This document shows, in pieces, positions 35,633-44,534 of a stretch of DNA of 64,000 nt; positions within the stretch are counted from its first letter, which is position 1; every line of letters begins with the position of its first letter. This DNA comes from Armatimonadota bacterium (GTDB taxonomy: Bacteria; Armatimonadota; Fimbriimonadia; Fimbriimonadales; Fimbriimonadaceae): assembly GCA_016223145.1 (NCBI GenBank), contig JACRPN010000012.1, positions 186,001 through 250,000 of the forward strand, in the 5' to 3' direction. The position numbers and the translations under genes were made by a program. The notes beneath the pieces are model-generated. The model had not been told where the DNA came from. It ran no database searches and worked only from the letters and a program-made list of their open reading frames with translations.

Positions 35633-36475
35633 ATGTCACGACGCTTCTTTGCGATCAGCATCCTGGCAGCGAGCGCCCTTAGCCAAGCGCAGCAGCTTAA
35701 CTTTACGGGAACAATTCTCAACGAGAACTTCAATTCCCTTTCATCCACCGGCACCACCAACTCGTGGACCAACGGTTCATCGCCCCTGAACGGCTGGTAC
35801 ATGGAGACCATCACCGGTAACCAGGAAGCCAACTATCGAGCTGACACTGGCGCTTCCAACAGCGGCGCTTTGTATAGCTATGGCGCGTCGACGACCGACA
35901 ACGAGCGCGCGCTCGGCGCCTTGGGCTCCGGCACGCCGCAAGCGGTCATCTTCGGATTCCGCGTGCGCAACATGACCGGCTCGGCGATCGATTCGTTCAG
36001 CATCGTCTATACGGGCGAGCAGTGGCGCAACGGTGGCAACGCGAGCGCCCAAACCCTGCGCTTCAGCTACAAACAGGACGCCGACAACACCGCGGACACG
36101 AACGAGTTTGTTGGAACGGACACCCAGTCCGCTTCGGGCGACGTCTCGGGAACCAACGTGAACGGCTACAATCCGGACACGAGCTGGACGCGTGTGACGA
36201 GCCTCGACTTCACCTCGCCGACCACGGGAACCACCGCTGCCGCCCTGAACGGCAACGACCCGATTAACGAGGCGTTCATCAGCTCGGGCGCAACCCTGAG
36301 CTCGCTCTGGATGCCGGGCCAGGACATGATGTTCCGATTCGTTCACATCAACGAGGCGGGCAATGACCACGGCCTCGCGATCGACAACATGGAGTTCGAC
36401 GCTCACCTGGTGCCCGAGCCTGCCGGCTTCGCGGTCTTGGCGATTGGGCTTCTGGCGCTTCGTCGCCGCAAGTAA
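35633..36475 (+). CDS. PEP-CTERM surface protein
   Basis: 280 residues from ATG 35633, which follows a strong AGGAGGAGGA. Signal peptide MSRRFFAISILAASALSQAQQ. The body (FTGTILNENFNSLSSTGTTNSWTNG, read in parts) has the pattern of exported beta-sandwich proteins: WTNGSSPLNGWYM, GFRVRNMTGSAIDSFSIVYT, EQWRNGG, HGLAIDNMEFDA. It ends in the sorting tail VPEPAGFAVLAIGLLALRRRK. This is the exosortase-type tripartite signal (PEP motif, helix, basic end). The enzyme that processes it is not in the window. A hairpin lies shortly after the stop. Confidence 0.85.
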   Translation: MSRRFFAISILAASALSQAQQLNFTGTILNENFNSLSSTGTTNSWTNGSSPLNGWYMETITGNQEANYRADTGASNSGALYSYGASTTDNERALGALGSGTPQAVIFGFRVRNMTGSAIDSFSIVYTGEQWRNGGNASAQTLRFSYKQDADNTADTNEFVGTDTQSASGDVSGTNVNGYNPDTSWTRVTSLDFTSPTTGTTAAALNGNDPINEAFISSGATLSSLWMPGQDMMFRFVHINEAGNDHGLAIDNMEFDAHLVPEPAGFAVLAIGLLALRRRK

Positions 36476-36499
36476 GCGACATCGAGTTCGCTGCAGTTT

Positions 36500-36530
36500 G
36501 AGCCGATCTGGGGAGTCCCCAGGTCGGCTC
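36500..36530. terminator. Bidirectional terminator-like hairpin
   Basis: Stem GAGCCGATCTGGGGA ... CCCCAGGTCGGCTC with a 3-4 base loop, between the convergent PEP-CTERM gene (plus) and motB (minus). One G-T mismatch; no T-run on either side. Confidence 0.55.
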
Positions 36531-36537
36531 AGTTGCC

Positions 36538-37443
36538 TTAAGGGAGCTTGCCCTGTGAGACATCGGGCTTGCCGGGGGCCACGTCGATGTCCGTGCGGAA
36601 GGCGGCCTTGATCTGCTTCTTCAGGAGGTCGGCGGGAAGGTCTTGGACCTTGCTGATCTGCTTATCATACGGCAGCAGCAGCGTGACCCGTCGGTTGCTG
36701 AAATGGTAGGGGTCCTTCTTGTTCTTGAGCTCACTCGCGCCGAGTCCTTCGATGCTGAGGACCTGTTCGAGTGCCACGCCATCTGCAGTCAACTCCCTGC
36801 GCAGACTCCCCGCCCGGTCGGTGGACAGTTCGAGGTTTGTGTAGTCCTTGCCCGCATAGGGCAAGGCGTCGGTGTGGCCCTCGATCCTCATCTTCCTTCC
36901 TGAGCGGGCGAGAATCGGCGCGATGCGCTGGATGAGCTGTTTGGCCTCGGGCCGGATCACCGCTTTGCCTGATTCGAAGAACACCGCGCCAACCGATTCG
37001 GCGAATTCCAGCCTCAGCCCCTCGTCGGTGAGCGTCACTTCGAAGTTCTCGAGCAGGTCTTTGAGGTCGGCGGATCTCCCGTCCTTTGCCGCATTCTCGA
37101 TCTTCTTCTGAAGCGACTTCATGGCGTCCGCTTCGAGGCGCTCGTTTTCGCTCATGGTCATCGAGGTCGAAGCGCCAGCCTGGCCTAGCTTGGGAGCCGG
37201 GGAGCCCGGCATCGGAAAGACGGTTCGAGACTTGGGCGGGTTTTTGATGAAACCCATTGGGTCGTTGAAATAGCCGGCGACCATGGACCGGGTCTCGGCG
37301 TCCATGCCCATGATCCACATGACCATGAAGAACGCCATCATGGCCGTGACGAAGTCGGCATAGGCCACCTTCCAGGAGCCGCCGTGATGCCCTCCGGCGA
37401 TGACCTTTTTCTTCTTGACAATGATGGGTCCGGCTTCACTCAT
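36538..37443 (-). CDS. motB: Flagellar motor stator protein MotB
   Basis: 301 residues. The N-terminal helix carries the proton-binding aspartate: GSWKVAYADFVTAMMAFFMVMWIMG. A plug/linker region (GSPAPKLGQAGASTSM) follows, then the C-terminal OmpA-like peptidoglycan-binding domain (VFFESGKAVIRPEAKQLI, IEGHTDALPYAG, NLELSTDRAGSLRRELTADG, VTLLLPY). It pairs with MotA to form the ion channel that drives the flagellum. Downstream of motA but separated from it by 161 bases of microrepeat. Flagellin is at 46805. Confidence 0.95.
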   Translation of the reverse strand: MSEAGPIIVKKKKVIAGGHHGGSWKVAYADFVTAMMAFFMVMWIMGMDAETRSMVAGYFNDPMGFIKNPPKSRTVFPMPGSPAPKLGQAGASTSMTMSENERLEADAMKSLQKKIENAAKDGRSADLKDLLENFEVTLTDEGLRLEFAESVGAVFFESGKAVIRPEAKQLIQRIAPILARSGRKMRIEGHTDALPYAGKDYTNLELSTDRAGSLRRELTADGVALEQVLSIEGLGASELKNKKDPYHFSNRRVTLLLPYDKQISKVQDLPADLLKKQIKAAFRTDIDVAPGKPDVSQGKLP

Positions 37444-37604
37444 GGCGTTGGGGCATTAGGGCATTGGGGCATTGGGTGTTGGGTCTTCAGGTTCTCAAGT
37501 GTTGGGTTCTCGGGTGTCCGGGTCGCTCGTCGCCCTTCGCTCGTCGCAAATTCCCCATCGCACATCGCCTTCCATACATCCTCACGTCCACCTATCCACA
37601 CTCC
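37444..37604. repeat. Microrepeats inserted between motA and motB
   Basis: 161 bases made of GGGCATTGGGGCATT-like units, TTGGGTTCTC/GTGTTGGG words and CGTCGCCCTTCGCTCGTCGC. Both flanking genes are on the minus strand and would normally be overlapping or adjacent, so this looks like an insertion or expansion within the stator operon. Confidence 0.7.
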
Positions 37605-38465
37605 CTAGGCTGCGGCTTTCTCCTTGACCGCCGCTTCCATTTCGGCAAAGCCAGGCCTGTTGGCCGGGTCAATGTTGCGCCGCGCGAACTCAACGCAGGT
37701 AATCGGTGACTCGCCCCGGGCAAAGCTGAAGAGCGCATAGCGAACGCAGTTCAGATAGGCTGCTTCTGAATTGAGCCGAAGCTCCATGGCGCGCGCCAAT
37801 GGCCCAAAGATGCCGTACGCGAGAAGAATTCCCAGGAACGTGCCTACAAGGGCTGCCGCGACGCTTTCGCCGATGGCCGCTGCCTCACCGCCGATCTTGC
37901 CCATCGTGATGATAACGCCAAGGACGGCCGCGACGATTCCGAATCCGGGCATGGCGTCGCCTACGGTTTGAACGGCGTGCATCGGAAGGTGCGCTTCGGC
38001 GTGGGCCGTCTCCAAGTCGACTTCCATCATTTCGGAGAGGTCGTGGGGGCCAACAGCGCCGGTCAAGATCACCTTCATCGTGTCGCAGAAGAACGCTACG
38101 GCGTGGTGGTTTGCCAGGAACGACTTGTAGTTGCTGATGATCGAGCTTTCTTCAGGCTTTTCGATGTGCGATTCCAGGCCAAGGAGGCCCTCTTTTCTCG
38201 CAACGTTGAAGAGCTGATACATCATCTTGAGCAGGTCGACATAAGCCTGCTTGACGAAGGGATCGGGCTTGAGGAGCCCCATGATGCCCTGAATGACCCC
38301 TTTCAGGCCGTTCATCCCTGTGGCGGCGATGATTGAGCCGACCGCTGCGCCTCCAAGAATAATGAACTCGTTCCACTGCATCAGGACGCCGATCGGGCCG
38401 CCGTGCATGACGTAGCCCACGATGACTGCGACCAATACGATTCCAATGCCGACAATCGTGAACAT
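37605..38465 (-). CDS. motA: Flagellar motor stator protein MotA
   Basis: 286 residues. Features: FTIVGIGIVLVAVIVGYVMHGG and WNEFIILGGAAVGSIIAA (helices 1-2), the cytoplasmic LFNVARKEGLLGLESHIEKPE that holds charged residues contacting the rotor, and MPGFGIVAAVLGVIITMG (helix 3, with the conserved proline) followed by VGTFLGILLAYGIFGPLA. Standard proton-type stator by overall similarity. The start at 38465 is an ATG; mutL begins divergently about 210 bases away. Confidence 0.95.
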   Translation of the reverse strand: MFTIVGIGIVLVAVIVGYVMHGGPIGVLMQWNEFIILGGAAVGSIIAATGMNGLKGVIQGIMGLLKPDPFVKQAYVDLLKMMYQLFNVARKEGLLGLESHIEKPEESSIISNYKSFLANHHAVAFFCDTMKVILTGAVGPHDLSEMMEVDLETAHAEAHLPMHAVQTVGDAMPGFGIVAAVLGVIITMGKIGGEAAAIGESVAAALVGTFLGILLAYGIFGPLARAMELRLNSEAAYLNCVRYALFSFARGESPITCVEFARRNIDPANRPGFAEMEAAVKEKAAA

Positions 38466-38675
38466 ACGCTTTCCCTAGCTCCCTTCCGCGCCCCTCGCCG
38501 GGCGGGCCTTCTCCTTTGCCGCTTCCATACGACAAGATGCAAGGCGCCCCTACTGCTCCTATTCCTCATTCCGAACGGAAACCCACGCAAAATGCGGGCA
38601 AAAGCCTCGCAAATCAGCATGGGGATTCTTGTTCGCTACAATAGGATCATCGGCGGCGTCCCTCCCCATACACAC

Positions 38676-40526
38676 ATGCAATCCTTACAGGTCCCTCCAG
38701 CGGAATCGCCTGCCTCGCGCGTGCGTCTGCTCGACGGCCATACCGTGAACCAGATCGCCGCGGGCGAAGTGGTTGAAAGGCCAGCTTCGGTGGTCAAAGA
38801 GCTCGTCGAGAACGCGCTCGATGCCGGCGCTACGGCCATACGGGTTCAGCTTAAGGATTGCGGAAAAACGTTGATCCGGGTCTCGGACGACGGATCTGGG
38901 ATGAGCGCCGAAGATGCGGCCCTTGCGCTCGAGCGCCACGCGACATCAAAGATCCGGTCGCTGGAGGACCTCGCGTCGGCCCTCTCTCTCGGGTTCAGGG
39001 GAGAAGCGCTCCCCAGCATCGCTTCGGTCTCCAGGCTCTCGATCACAACGGGGGTCCTGGACGGGCTCAAAACGAAGCTGGCGATCGAGGGGGGCAAGAC
39101 CCTTCAGGAGCGGGGTGTGTCTGGTCCGCGGGGAACCGAGGTCACGGTTGAAGACCTTTTCTACAACACCCCCGCAAGGCTCAAGTTTCTGAAGTCCGAC
39201 GCCACGGAGCTCGGCGCATGCCTGGACGCGGTCTCCAAGTACGCGCTGGCGTTTCCGACGGTGTCCTTCACCGTGATTCACAACGACAACGAGATCCTCG
39301 CCACTTCCGGCAGCGGGGACCTGCTGGAGGCGCTGAGCCGGGTGTGGGGGCGCGACCTGGCTCGGGGGCTGGCCGAGATCGAGGCGGAGACTGCAGGGAT
39401 TCGCGTGCGGGGGTTCGTCAGCCCGCCGCACTTGACGAAGCCCACCCGCGCGTTCCAGTTCTTCTTCGTCAACGGCCGGCCCGTGCGCACCCGTACCCTA
39501 CAAGCGGCGCTGGACCAGGCGTATCGGTCATTGACTCCTGAAAGGCGGTTCCCGGTGGCGGCGCTGATGCTGGAGGTGGCGCCGGAGCGGATCGACGTCA
39601 ACGTCTCGCCCACGAAGAGCGAGGTCAAGTTCCAGCAGGAATCCTCAGCGTTCGATGCTATCTTCTATGCGATCCGAAACGCCCTCATGCAGCACGGGAT
39701 GATTCCGAGCGCGGAGGGGATCGCGGCGGCCAATGAAGCGATCGCCCTGGCGGGCGGTGGACAGGTGGGCGGAGTTGCATGGACGCCGGCTGGATTCCTC
39801 AGCAGCGGTTCCCCGGGGGGCTCCCTCACTGAAATGTCGATCAGGGCCCAGTCGCCATTGGAGTCCCTTGGTGCGCCCAACCTCTCAATTCCGGTCGAAC
39901 TTCCGGACCCAACCCTCAGCAATGAGCGGCAGCCGTTCTACGACCTGCTCGACGGCCTGAAGGTGCTGGGGCAGGCGATGAGCACCTTCATCATTGCGGA
40001 GACGCGCCGAGGAATCGTCATCATCGACCAGCACGTGGCGCACGAGCGGATCCTATACGAGTATCTGTGTGGGCTCAAGGGCTCGACCGCCATCGAAAAG
40101 CAGCCGCTGCTCACGCCCGAGACTCTGCATCTGGACAGGAGGTCGGCGGTCTTGCTCACCGAGAGGCTCGACGAGCTCGAGCGCATCGGCTTCGACCTGG
40201 AGCCGTTCGGCGGCGAGAGCTTCTTGATTCGCGCGGTGCCTGGAGCGATCCGGGGCAAAAGCTCGCTCAAGGTGCTGAAGGACATGGTGGACGAACTGAC
40301 GGACATGGCTGTCACGCGCAGGTTGAGCCCGACTCGCGAACAAATCTGGATCACGGCCTCCTGCCGGATGGCGATCAAGGCGGGCGACCCGCTCAGTATC
40401 CCGGAGATGGAGAAACTCATCGTTGACTTGGCGACCACAGAGAACCCCTACCTGTGCCCGCACGGGCGGCCCATTACGGTCACTTTGAGCACGGAGGATC
40501 TTCTGCGAAAGTTCAAGAGGACGTGA
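38676..40526 (+). CDS. mutL: DNA mismatch repair protein MutL (endonuclease type)
   Basis: 616 residues. The N-terminal GHKL ATPase carries IAAGEVVERPASVVKELVEN, DAGAT, SDDGSGM, ATSKI and GFRGEALPSI. After a linker (about 350-420), the C-terminal dimerisation/endonuclease domain has DQHVAHERILYE, one residue away from the DQHA(X)2E(X)4E site of nicking MutL proteins, and CPHGRP near the end. So it probably nicks DNA as in Bacillus rather than relying on MutH. The start ATG 38676 lies in a region without a clear Shine-Dalgarno sequence; an upstream in-frame ATG (38592) is possible but outside the homology. No mutS is nearby. Confidence 0.93.
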   Translation: MQSLQVPPAESPASRVRLLDGHTVNQIAAGEVVERPASVVKELVENALDAGATAIRVQLKDCGKTLIRVSDDGSGMSAEDAALALERHATSKIRSLEDLASALSLGFRGEALPSIASVSRLSITTGVLDGLKTKLAIEGGKTLQERGVSGPRGTEVTVEDLFYNTPARLKFLKSDATELGACLDAVSKYALAFPTVSFTVIHNDNEILATSGSGDLLEALSRVWGRDLARGLAEIEAETAGIRVRGFVSPPHLTKPTRAFQFFFVNGRPVRTRTLQAALDQAYRSLTPERRFPVAALMLEVAPERIDVNVSPTKSEVKFQQESSAFDAIFYAIRNALMQHGMIPSAEGIAAANEAIALAGGGQVGGVAWTPAGFLSSGSPGGSLTEMSIRAQSPLESLGAPNLSIPVELPDPTLSNERQPFYDLLDGLKVLGQAMSTFIIAETRRGIVIIDQHVAHERILYEYLCGLKGSTAIEKQPLLTPETLHLDRRSAVLLTERLDELERIGFDLEPFGGESFLIRAVPGAIRGKSSLKVLKDMVDELTDMAVTRRLSPTREQIWITASCRMAIKAGDPLSIPEMEKLIVDLATTENPYLCPHGRPITVTLSTEDLLRKFKRT

Positions 40527-40713
40527 GGGGGAATGACGAAGGACGATTGACGATTGACGATTGATGGCCGGGCAATTTGGGGAACGGAAGCATGAATCCC
40601 GCCAGGAACCACCCAGGCGCCCAACCCCAAGGCCCAACACCTGAACACCTGAACACCTGAAAACCTGAACACCCGAACACCCGAACACCTGACCACCCGA
40701 CAACCACCCTCCC
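40527..40713. repeat. Microrepeats between mutL and ruvC
   Basis: GACGATTGACGATT units, then a run of eight or more ten-base words of the form ACACCTGAAC/ACACCCGAAC that continue to within 10 bases of the ruvC start. The same words, reverse-complemented, occur at 48340-48440. Confidence 0.75.
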
Positions 40714-41193
40714 ATGCTCATCCTCGGCATCGATCCTGGACTTGAACGACTAGGCTACGGCCTCGTAAGGCGTGAGGGCTCCCGCCTGCAGGCCATTGAT
40801 TTCGGACTCATTGAGACGCCGCGCATCGAGCTTGGAAGCCGGCTGCTCCTTCTTCATCAGCAGACCTCAGAGCTTCTGGGGCGCCACAAGCCCGATGCGC
40901 TCGCTACTGAGAAGCTGCTGTTCTCGGTCAACAAGAAGACCGCGATGGACGTCGCCAAGGCGCTGGGTGTGGTCATGCTCGCGGCGGGACAGCACGGCCT
41001 CGCGGTCACCGAATACACGCCTCCGGAAGTGAAGCAAGCCGTGGTGGGTGTAGGCAACGCCGAGAAGAAGCAAGTCGAGTTCATGGTCACCAAGCTGCTG
41101 GGTTTGGCAAAGCCTCCCAAGCCGGACGACGTCGCCGATGCGCTGGCGATCGCCATCTGCCACGCGATGCGGAGCCGGATTTCGATCAGCTGA
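40714..41193 (+). CDS. ruvC: Crossover junction endodeoxyribonuclease RuvC
   Basis: Resolves Holliday junctions with RuvAB. 159 residues, the usual length. Acidic active-site residues: D7 in GIDPG, E66 in LATEKLLF, and the pair in PDDVADALAIAICHA near the C-terminus. The middle (NKKTAMDVAKALGVVMLAAG and YTPPEVKQAVVGVGNAEKKQV) is typical. No ruvA/ruvB nearby. The start directly abuts the repeat tract; no Shine-Dalgarno sequence is visible, so it may be poorly translated or co-translated with mutL. Confidence 0.95.
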   Translation: MLILGIDPGLERLGYGLVRREGSRLQAIDFGLIETPRIELGSRLLLLHQQTSELLGRHKPDALATEKLLFSVNKKTAMDVAKALGVVMLAAGQHGLAVTEYTPPEVKQAVVGVGNAEKKQVEFMVTKLLGLAKPPKPDDVADALAIAICHAMRSRISIS

Positions 41194-41228
41194 TGCCGCC
41201 CTTGTCTATAAGCGAAATGGGGTAGGCC

Positions 41229-41270
41229 GTTCTTGGCGAAGGGCGAAGGGCGAAGGGCGAAGGGAGCTGG
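41229..41270. repeat. GGGCGAA tandem run
   Basis: Four copies of GGGCGAA in direct tandem, then GGTGTTGGG words, in the 190-base gap between ruvC and the DUF3052 gene. Confidence 0.6.
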
Positions 41271-41313
41271 GTGTTGGGATTTGGAATAGGGGGGCTCTTA
41301 AGGTCGAACGGAG

Positions 41314-41394
41314 GGCGGGGTTCACCCCGCCTTTTCAGTGAGAGCGAGCTTCAGCTCGCGCCGAACACTCCCAATGAACCGGCTTACCGCCGGT
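41314..41394. repeat. Three consecutive short palindromes (REP-like)
   Basis: GGCGGGG-TTCA-CCCCGCC (41314-41331), GCGAGCT-TC-AGCTCGC (41344-41359) and ACCGGC-TTACC-GCCGGT (41378-41394), one after another, with different stems but similar size and loop start (TT/TC). The third overlaps the 3' end of the DUF3052 gene. Confidence 0.65.
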
Positions 41395-41800
41395 CCTTCA
41401 CCGGAATCACGAACTTGAGCCCCGTCCACACATCGTCAATCGCACAGACCTTGATATCCACAAGACCCTGGGACAGCACATAGGGCTGAACGACCTCGAA
41501 CGTGAGCTCCGTGGGGACTTTCGACGCCTTCTTGGGCCAGGCAACCCAGATCATCCCGTTCTGCTTGATGAGCGGCTTGGTCTCCGCAAGTTTATGCCGG
41601 AAGTCCTCAAATTCCGTCGCAAAGAGAAGCACCATGTCAAAGCTGCCTTCGGGCCCATCCTCAAGGAAGTTGACAGCCTCTGGGAGTGGCTCCAGGGCTC
41701 CGATTAGGCCTGGCGGACCGTCCAGCACCTTGACCCGAAATCTGGCTTTGAAGCCGAGCTTCTTGACCAGAGGCGTTCCCGAATATCCGGCGGGTTGCAT
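41384..41800 (-). CDS. DUF3052 family protein
   Basis: 138 residues from ATG 41800, which starts MQPAGYSGTPLVKKLGFK, the conserved opening of DUF3052 (AGYSGTPL..KLG). Further family features: PEGSFDMVLLFATEFEDF, KPLIKQNGMIWVAWPKKASK and a C-terminal VDIKVCAIDDVWTGLKFV. The family is small, cytoplasmic and of unknown function, with a fold reminiscent of the C-terminal half of SAM-dependent methyltransferases. In-frame codons upstream of 41800 come from REP sequence and are excluded. The last codons lie in a palindrome. Confidence 0.85.
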   Translation of the reverse strand: MQPAGYSGTPLVKKLGFKARFRVKVLDGPPGLIGALEPLPEAVNFLEDGPEGSFDMVLLFATEFEDFRHKLAETKPLIKQNGMIWVAWPKKASKVPTELTFEVVQPYVLSQGLVDIKVCAIDDVWTGLKFVIPVKDRR

Positions 41801-41863
41801 GCGCGGCGGTTTTACCCTTTTGCCGGGAGGGGCAATGGTCGAAAGGCCCCTTTGGGTTTCGGC

Positions 41864-41971
41864 CCCCAAAGCGCAGGCACGGAACCTGCGGCTACGGTCC
41901 CCGTCCCTCTGTCCCTTTGTCCCTCAGTCCCCAAAGCGCAGGCACGGAACCTGCGGCTACGGTCCCCGTCC
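41864..41971. repeat. Two identical 43-base direct repeats with internal palindrome
   Basis: Exact copies at 41864-41906 and 41929-41971, separated by 22 bases of GTCCCT-type microrepeat. Each contains CGCAGG-CACGGAA-CCTGCG, a REP-like stem. They lie between the DUF3052 gene and mnmG. Confidence 0.85.
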
Positions 41972-41988
41972 TCCCTCTGATCCTTCCC

Positions 41989-43896
41989 CTATGCGCTGTT
42001 GAGCCAACCGATCAACAGGGCGACGTCAGAGGGACGAACGCCGGGGACCTGGGACGCCTGCCCAATCGTTACGGGACGGACGCGCGAGAGCTTCTCGACA
42101 GTTTCGTAGCTGAGACCGGAAAGTCGCCGGTAGTCGAACGCCTCGGGGATGCGGAGGTCCTCCAGTCGGCGGGCCCGGGCCGCCACGCGCTCTTGGATCT
42201 GAAGGTAGCCATCGTATTTCGCCGCAAGTTCGATCTGCTCTCGAACCTGCGCGGAGAGAAAGCACCCGTCGTCTTCGGCCCACGCCGTGCTGGAACTCTC
42301 GGTCTCCAGCCGCGCGGAGAGGACCTGAGCGTCGGCCAGCGAAAAACTCGGCCGTTTCATAAGGTCGAAAAGGGAAGCTCTGTTTGACACAGGCGGCTGG
42401 CCCATTTCAGCGAGCATAGGGTTCTCCGCCGATCCAATTTGAGTCTCCTTGAGCCGAGCGATGCCCCGTTCGATCCGTTCCTGCTTTTCAGAGAAGCGTT
42501 GCCAGCGGGCGTCTGAGCACAGTCCCAACTGCTTCGAGACCGGGGTCAGGCGCTGGTCGGCGTTGTCGTGCCGCAACAGCAGGCGATGCTCCGCTCGCGC
42601 CGTGAGCATGCGGTAGGGGTCCTCGATCCCCTTGGTCACCAGGTCGTCCACCATGACTCCGATGAAGCTCTGCGACCGTGGGAAAAGCTCGGGCTCCAAT
42701 CCCAGCGCGTGCCGTGCCGCATTGATGCCGGCGACGATGCCCTGCCCAGCCGCCTCTTCATAGCCGCTCGTGCCGTTAAGCTGCCCCGCCAGGAAGAGCC
42801 CGGAAAGCTGCTTGCTCATCAAAGTGGGGAAGAGCTGCAGCGGGTCGGCCATATCGTATTCGACCGCATACCCGGGCCGGAGCATCTCGACCTCCTCAAG
42901 CCCCTCGATTGTCTTGAGAGCCAGAAGCTGGACCTCCGATGGCATCGAGGTCGAGAATCCCTGCACATAGACCGATTCGCCGTCCCACTCCTCGATCTCG
43001 AGAAAGATCGGGTGCGAGTCCTTGCCGGCAAACCTCACAACCTTGTCCTCGACGCTTGGGCAATAGCGCGGCCCGACGCCCTCGATGCGCCCGGAGTACA
43101 TCGCGCTTTCATGCAAGTGCTCCTTTAGGAAGTCGTGGGTGGCAGGGTTGGTGCGGGTCTGCCAGCAGGCGTAGGGCTCGCCGGCCGGATTTGGCGCGTC
43201 GTTCAGGAAGCTCATCGCCCCGGCGTTCGGCTCCGATTCCAGCTTTTCCAGGCCCTCCAGCCTTAGGCTCGAAAGGCGGACGCGAGGCGTCGTACCCGTC
43301 TTGAAGCGTCGCAAGTTGACGCCGATTTCCCTGAGAAACAGCGAGAGTCCTAGCACCGCCTCGTCGCCGTGCCGCGCGGCCACCGTCTGACGGCTCCCCT
43401 CGTGGCAAAGGCCGTTCAAGAAGGTCCCCGTGGTGAGTACGACCGCGCGCGCCTCGACCTCGATGGGTTTGGCACTCTCAGAACCCAACACCAGAACACC
43501 CGACACCTCCCCCTTCCCAAGGACCCACTCCGCTCGGCCCTCGATAATCGTCAGGTTGGGCTCCGACTCCAGGACCGAGCGCATGAGGCGAGGATAGAGG
43601 TCCTTGCAGACGTGCGCTCGCAGAGTTTGGACCGCGGGGCCCTTTCCCGTCCCCACGCGGCGGATATGCGTCAGCGCCTGATCGGTGGCCAGGGCCATTT
43701 GGCCGCCGAGGGCATCCACTTCGCGGGCGATGTGCCCCTTGGCGGGCCCGCCGATGGAGCAGTTGCATGGAAGGTGGCCGATCCGGTCGCGGCGAAGCGT
43801 CACGCAGGCGGTCTTGGCGCCGAGGCGCGCCGAGGCCAATGCGGCCTCGATCCCCGCATGGCCCGCGCCCACCACCACAACGTCGAACCGTTCCAA
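41989..43896 (-). CDS. mnmG: tRNA uridine-5-carboxymethylaminomethyl modification enzyme MnmG
   Basis: FAD-dependent enzyme that, with MnmE, modifies U34 of several tRNAs. 635 residues. FAD-binding [11 protein letters not shown] at the N-terminus, signature [16 protein letters not shown] (catalytic Cys region), [20 protein letters not shown]-type NAD region [44 protein letters not shown] and the C-terminal [20 protein letters not shown]. No mnmE in the window. The start ATG 43896 is 26 bases from the GAF gene stop. Confidence 0.96.
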   Translation of the reverse strand: MERFDVVVVGAGHAGIEAALASARLGAKTACVTLRRDRIGHLPCNCSIGGPAKGHIAREVDALGGQMALATDQALTHIRRVGTGKGPAVQTLRAHVCKDLYPRLMRSVLESEPNLTIIEGRAEWVLGKGEVSGVLVLGSESAKPIEVEARAVVLTTGTFLNGLCHEGSRQTVAARHGDEAVLGLSLFLREIGVNLRRFKTGTTPRVRLSSLRLEGLEKLESEPNAGAMSFLNDAPNPAGEPYACWQTRTNPATHDFLKEHLHESAMYSGRIEGVGPRYCPSVEDKVVRFAGKDSHPIFLEIEEWDGESVYVQGFSTSMPSEVQLLALKTIEGLEEVEMLRPGYAVEYDMADPLQLFPTLMSKQLSGLFLAGQLNGTSGYEEAAGQGIVAGINAARHALGLEPELFPRSQSFIGVMVDDLVTKGIEDPYRMLTARAEHRLLLRHDNADQRLTPVSKQLGLCSDARWQRFSEKQERIERGIARLKETQIGSAENPMLAEMGQPPVSNRASLFDLMKRPSFSLADAQVLSARLETESSSTAWAEDDGCFLSAQVREQIELAAKYDGYLQIQERVAARARRLEDLRIPEAFDYRRLSGLSYETVEKLSRVRPVTIGQASQVPGVRPSDVALLIGWLNSA

Positions 43897-43921
43897 GGTG
43901 GAGATTGTACCGACCTGGACC

Positions 43922-44371
43922 CTACCACTTTGAGGCCAGGATTCCAGCGACCTGCGTCAGGAGCCTTTCGTCGCTGGAATCGAACGCGCCCTGGGTGTGC
44001 GAATCGACGTCGATCTGCCCCAGCACCTTGCCCTCGCGGTCGCGGATCAGCACCACGATCTCGGCCTTGGTCTTGAGGGAACAGGAAAGGTAGTTTTCCA
44101 GCGCGTTCACGTCGTCAATGACCTGATTCCTGTTCTCGGCCACCGATGTTCCGCAGACCCCCCTGCCCACCGGAATCAGGGTGTGGTCGGTGGGTTCGCC
44201 GACGTATTCCGCCAGCCTGAGAAGGTCGCCGTCCAGGACATAGATCCCAGACCAATCATAGCCTGGCAGGGCGTCCAGGAGGGTCATCGCCAGCCCCCGC
44301 AGCTCAGACCCAATTTGCTCGGATCGCTGAAGCGTCAAGACGATGTGAAGCGCGGCGTCCGGGTTGACCAC
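43922..44371 (-). CDS. GAF-domain protein related to free methionine-(R)-sulfoxide reductase
   Basis: About 149 residues from a GTG at 44371 (start uncertain: no Shine-Dalgarno sequence, and the frame is open to 44437). A single GAF domain: [73 protein letters not shown]. This is close to the fRMsr family, which reduces free methionine-R-sulfoxide with three cysteines. Two are here (in GVCGT and LSCSL), but the first, found before the GRGVCG loop in active enzymes (PAC..IP), is replaced in [10 protein letters not shown]. Activity with a different resolving partner, or a non-catalytic GAF role, is therefore possible. Confidence 0.75.
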   Translation of the reverse strand: MVNPDAALHIVLTLQRSEQIGSELRGLAMTLLDALPGYDWSGIYVLDGDLLRLAEYVGEPTDHTLIPVGRGVCGTSVAENRNQVIDDVNALENYLSCSLKTKAEIVVLIRDREGKVLGQIDVDSHTQGAFDSSDERLLTQVAGILASKW

Positions 44372-44534
44372 TCGCCGATCATACCGCGTCGTCCTCCCTT
44401 GCCATGGGAAGCATCCAGGCCCGCCCTCACCGAACACAATAGTGCGCCGATATGGGTGCCGGCAGGCTCCGCATTCGGGCGTTTAGCGGGGGCCATGCGG
44501 TACAAAGGGGGACAGTATCCACCAGGTTGGTCCT

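Noticed and set aside
40600-40713. Possible CRISPR array
   Set aside because: Units are about ten bases long, directly abutting and imperfect, with no spacers and no cas genes.
41384-41869. Longer DUF3052 frame starting at 41869
   Set aside because: The extra 23 codons are REP-derived; conserved homology starts at the ATG at 41800.
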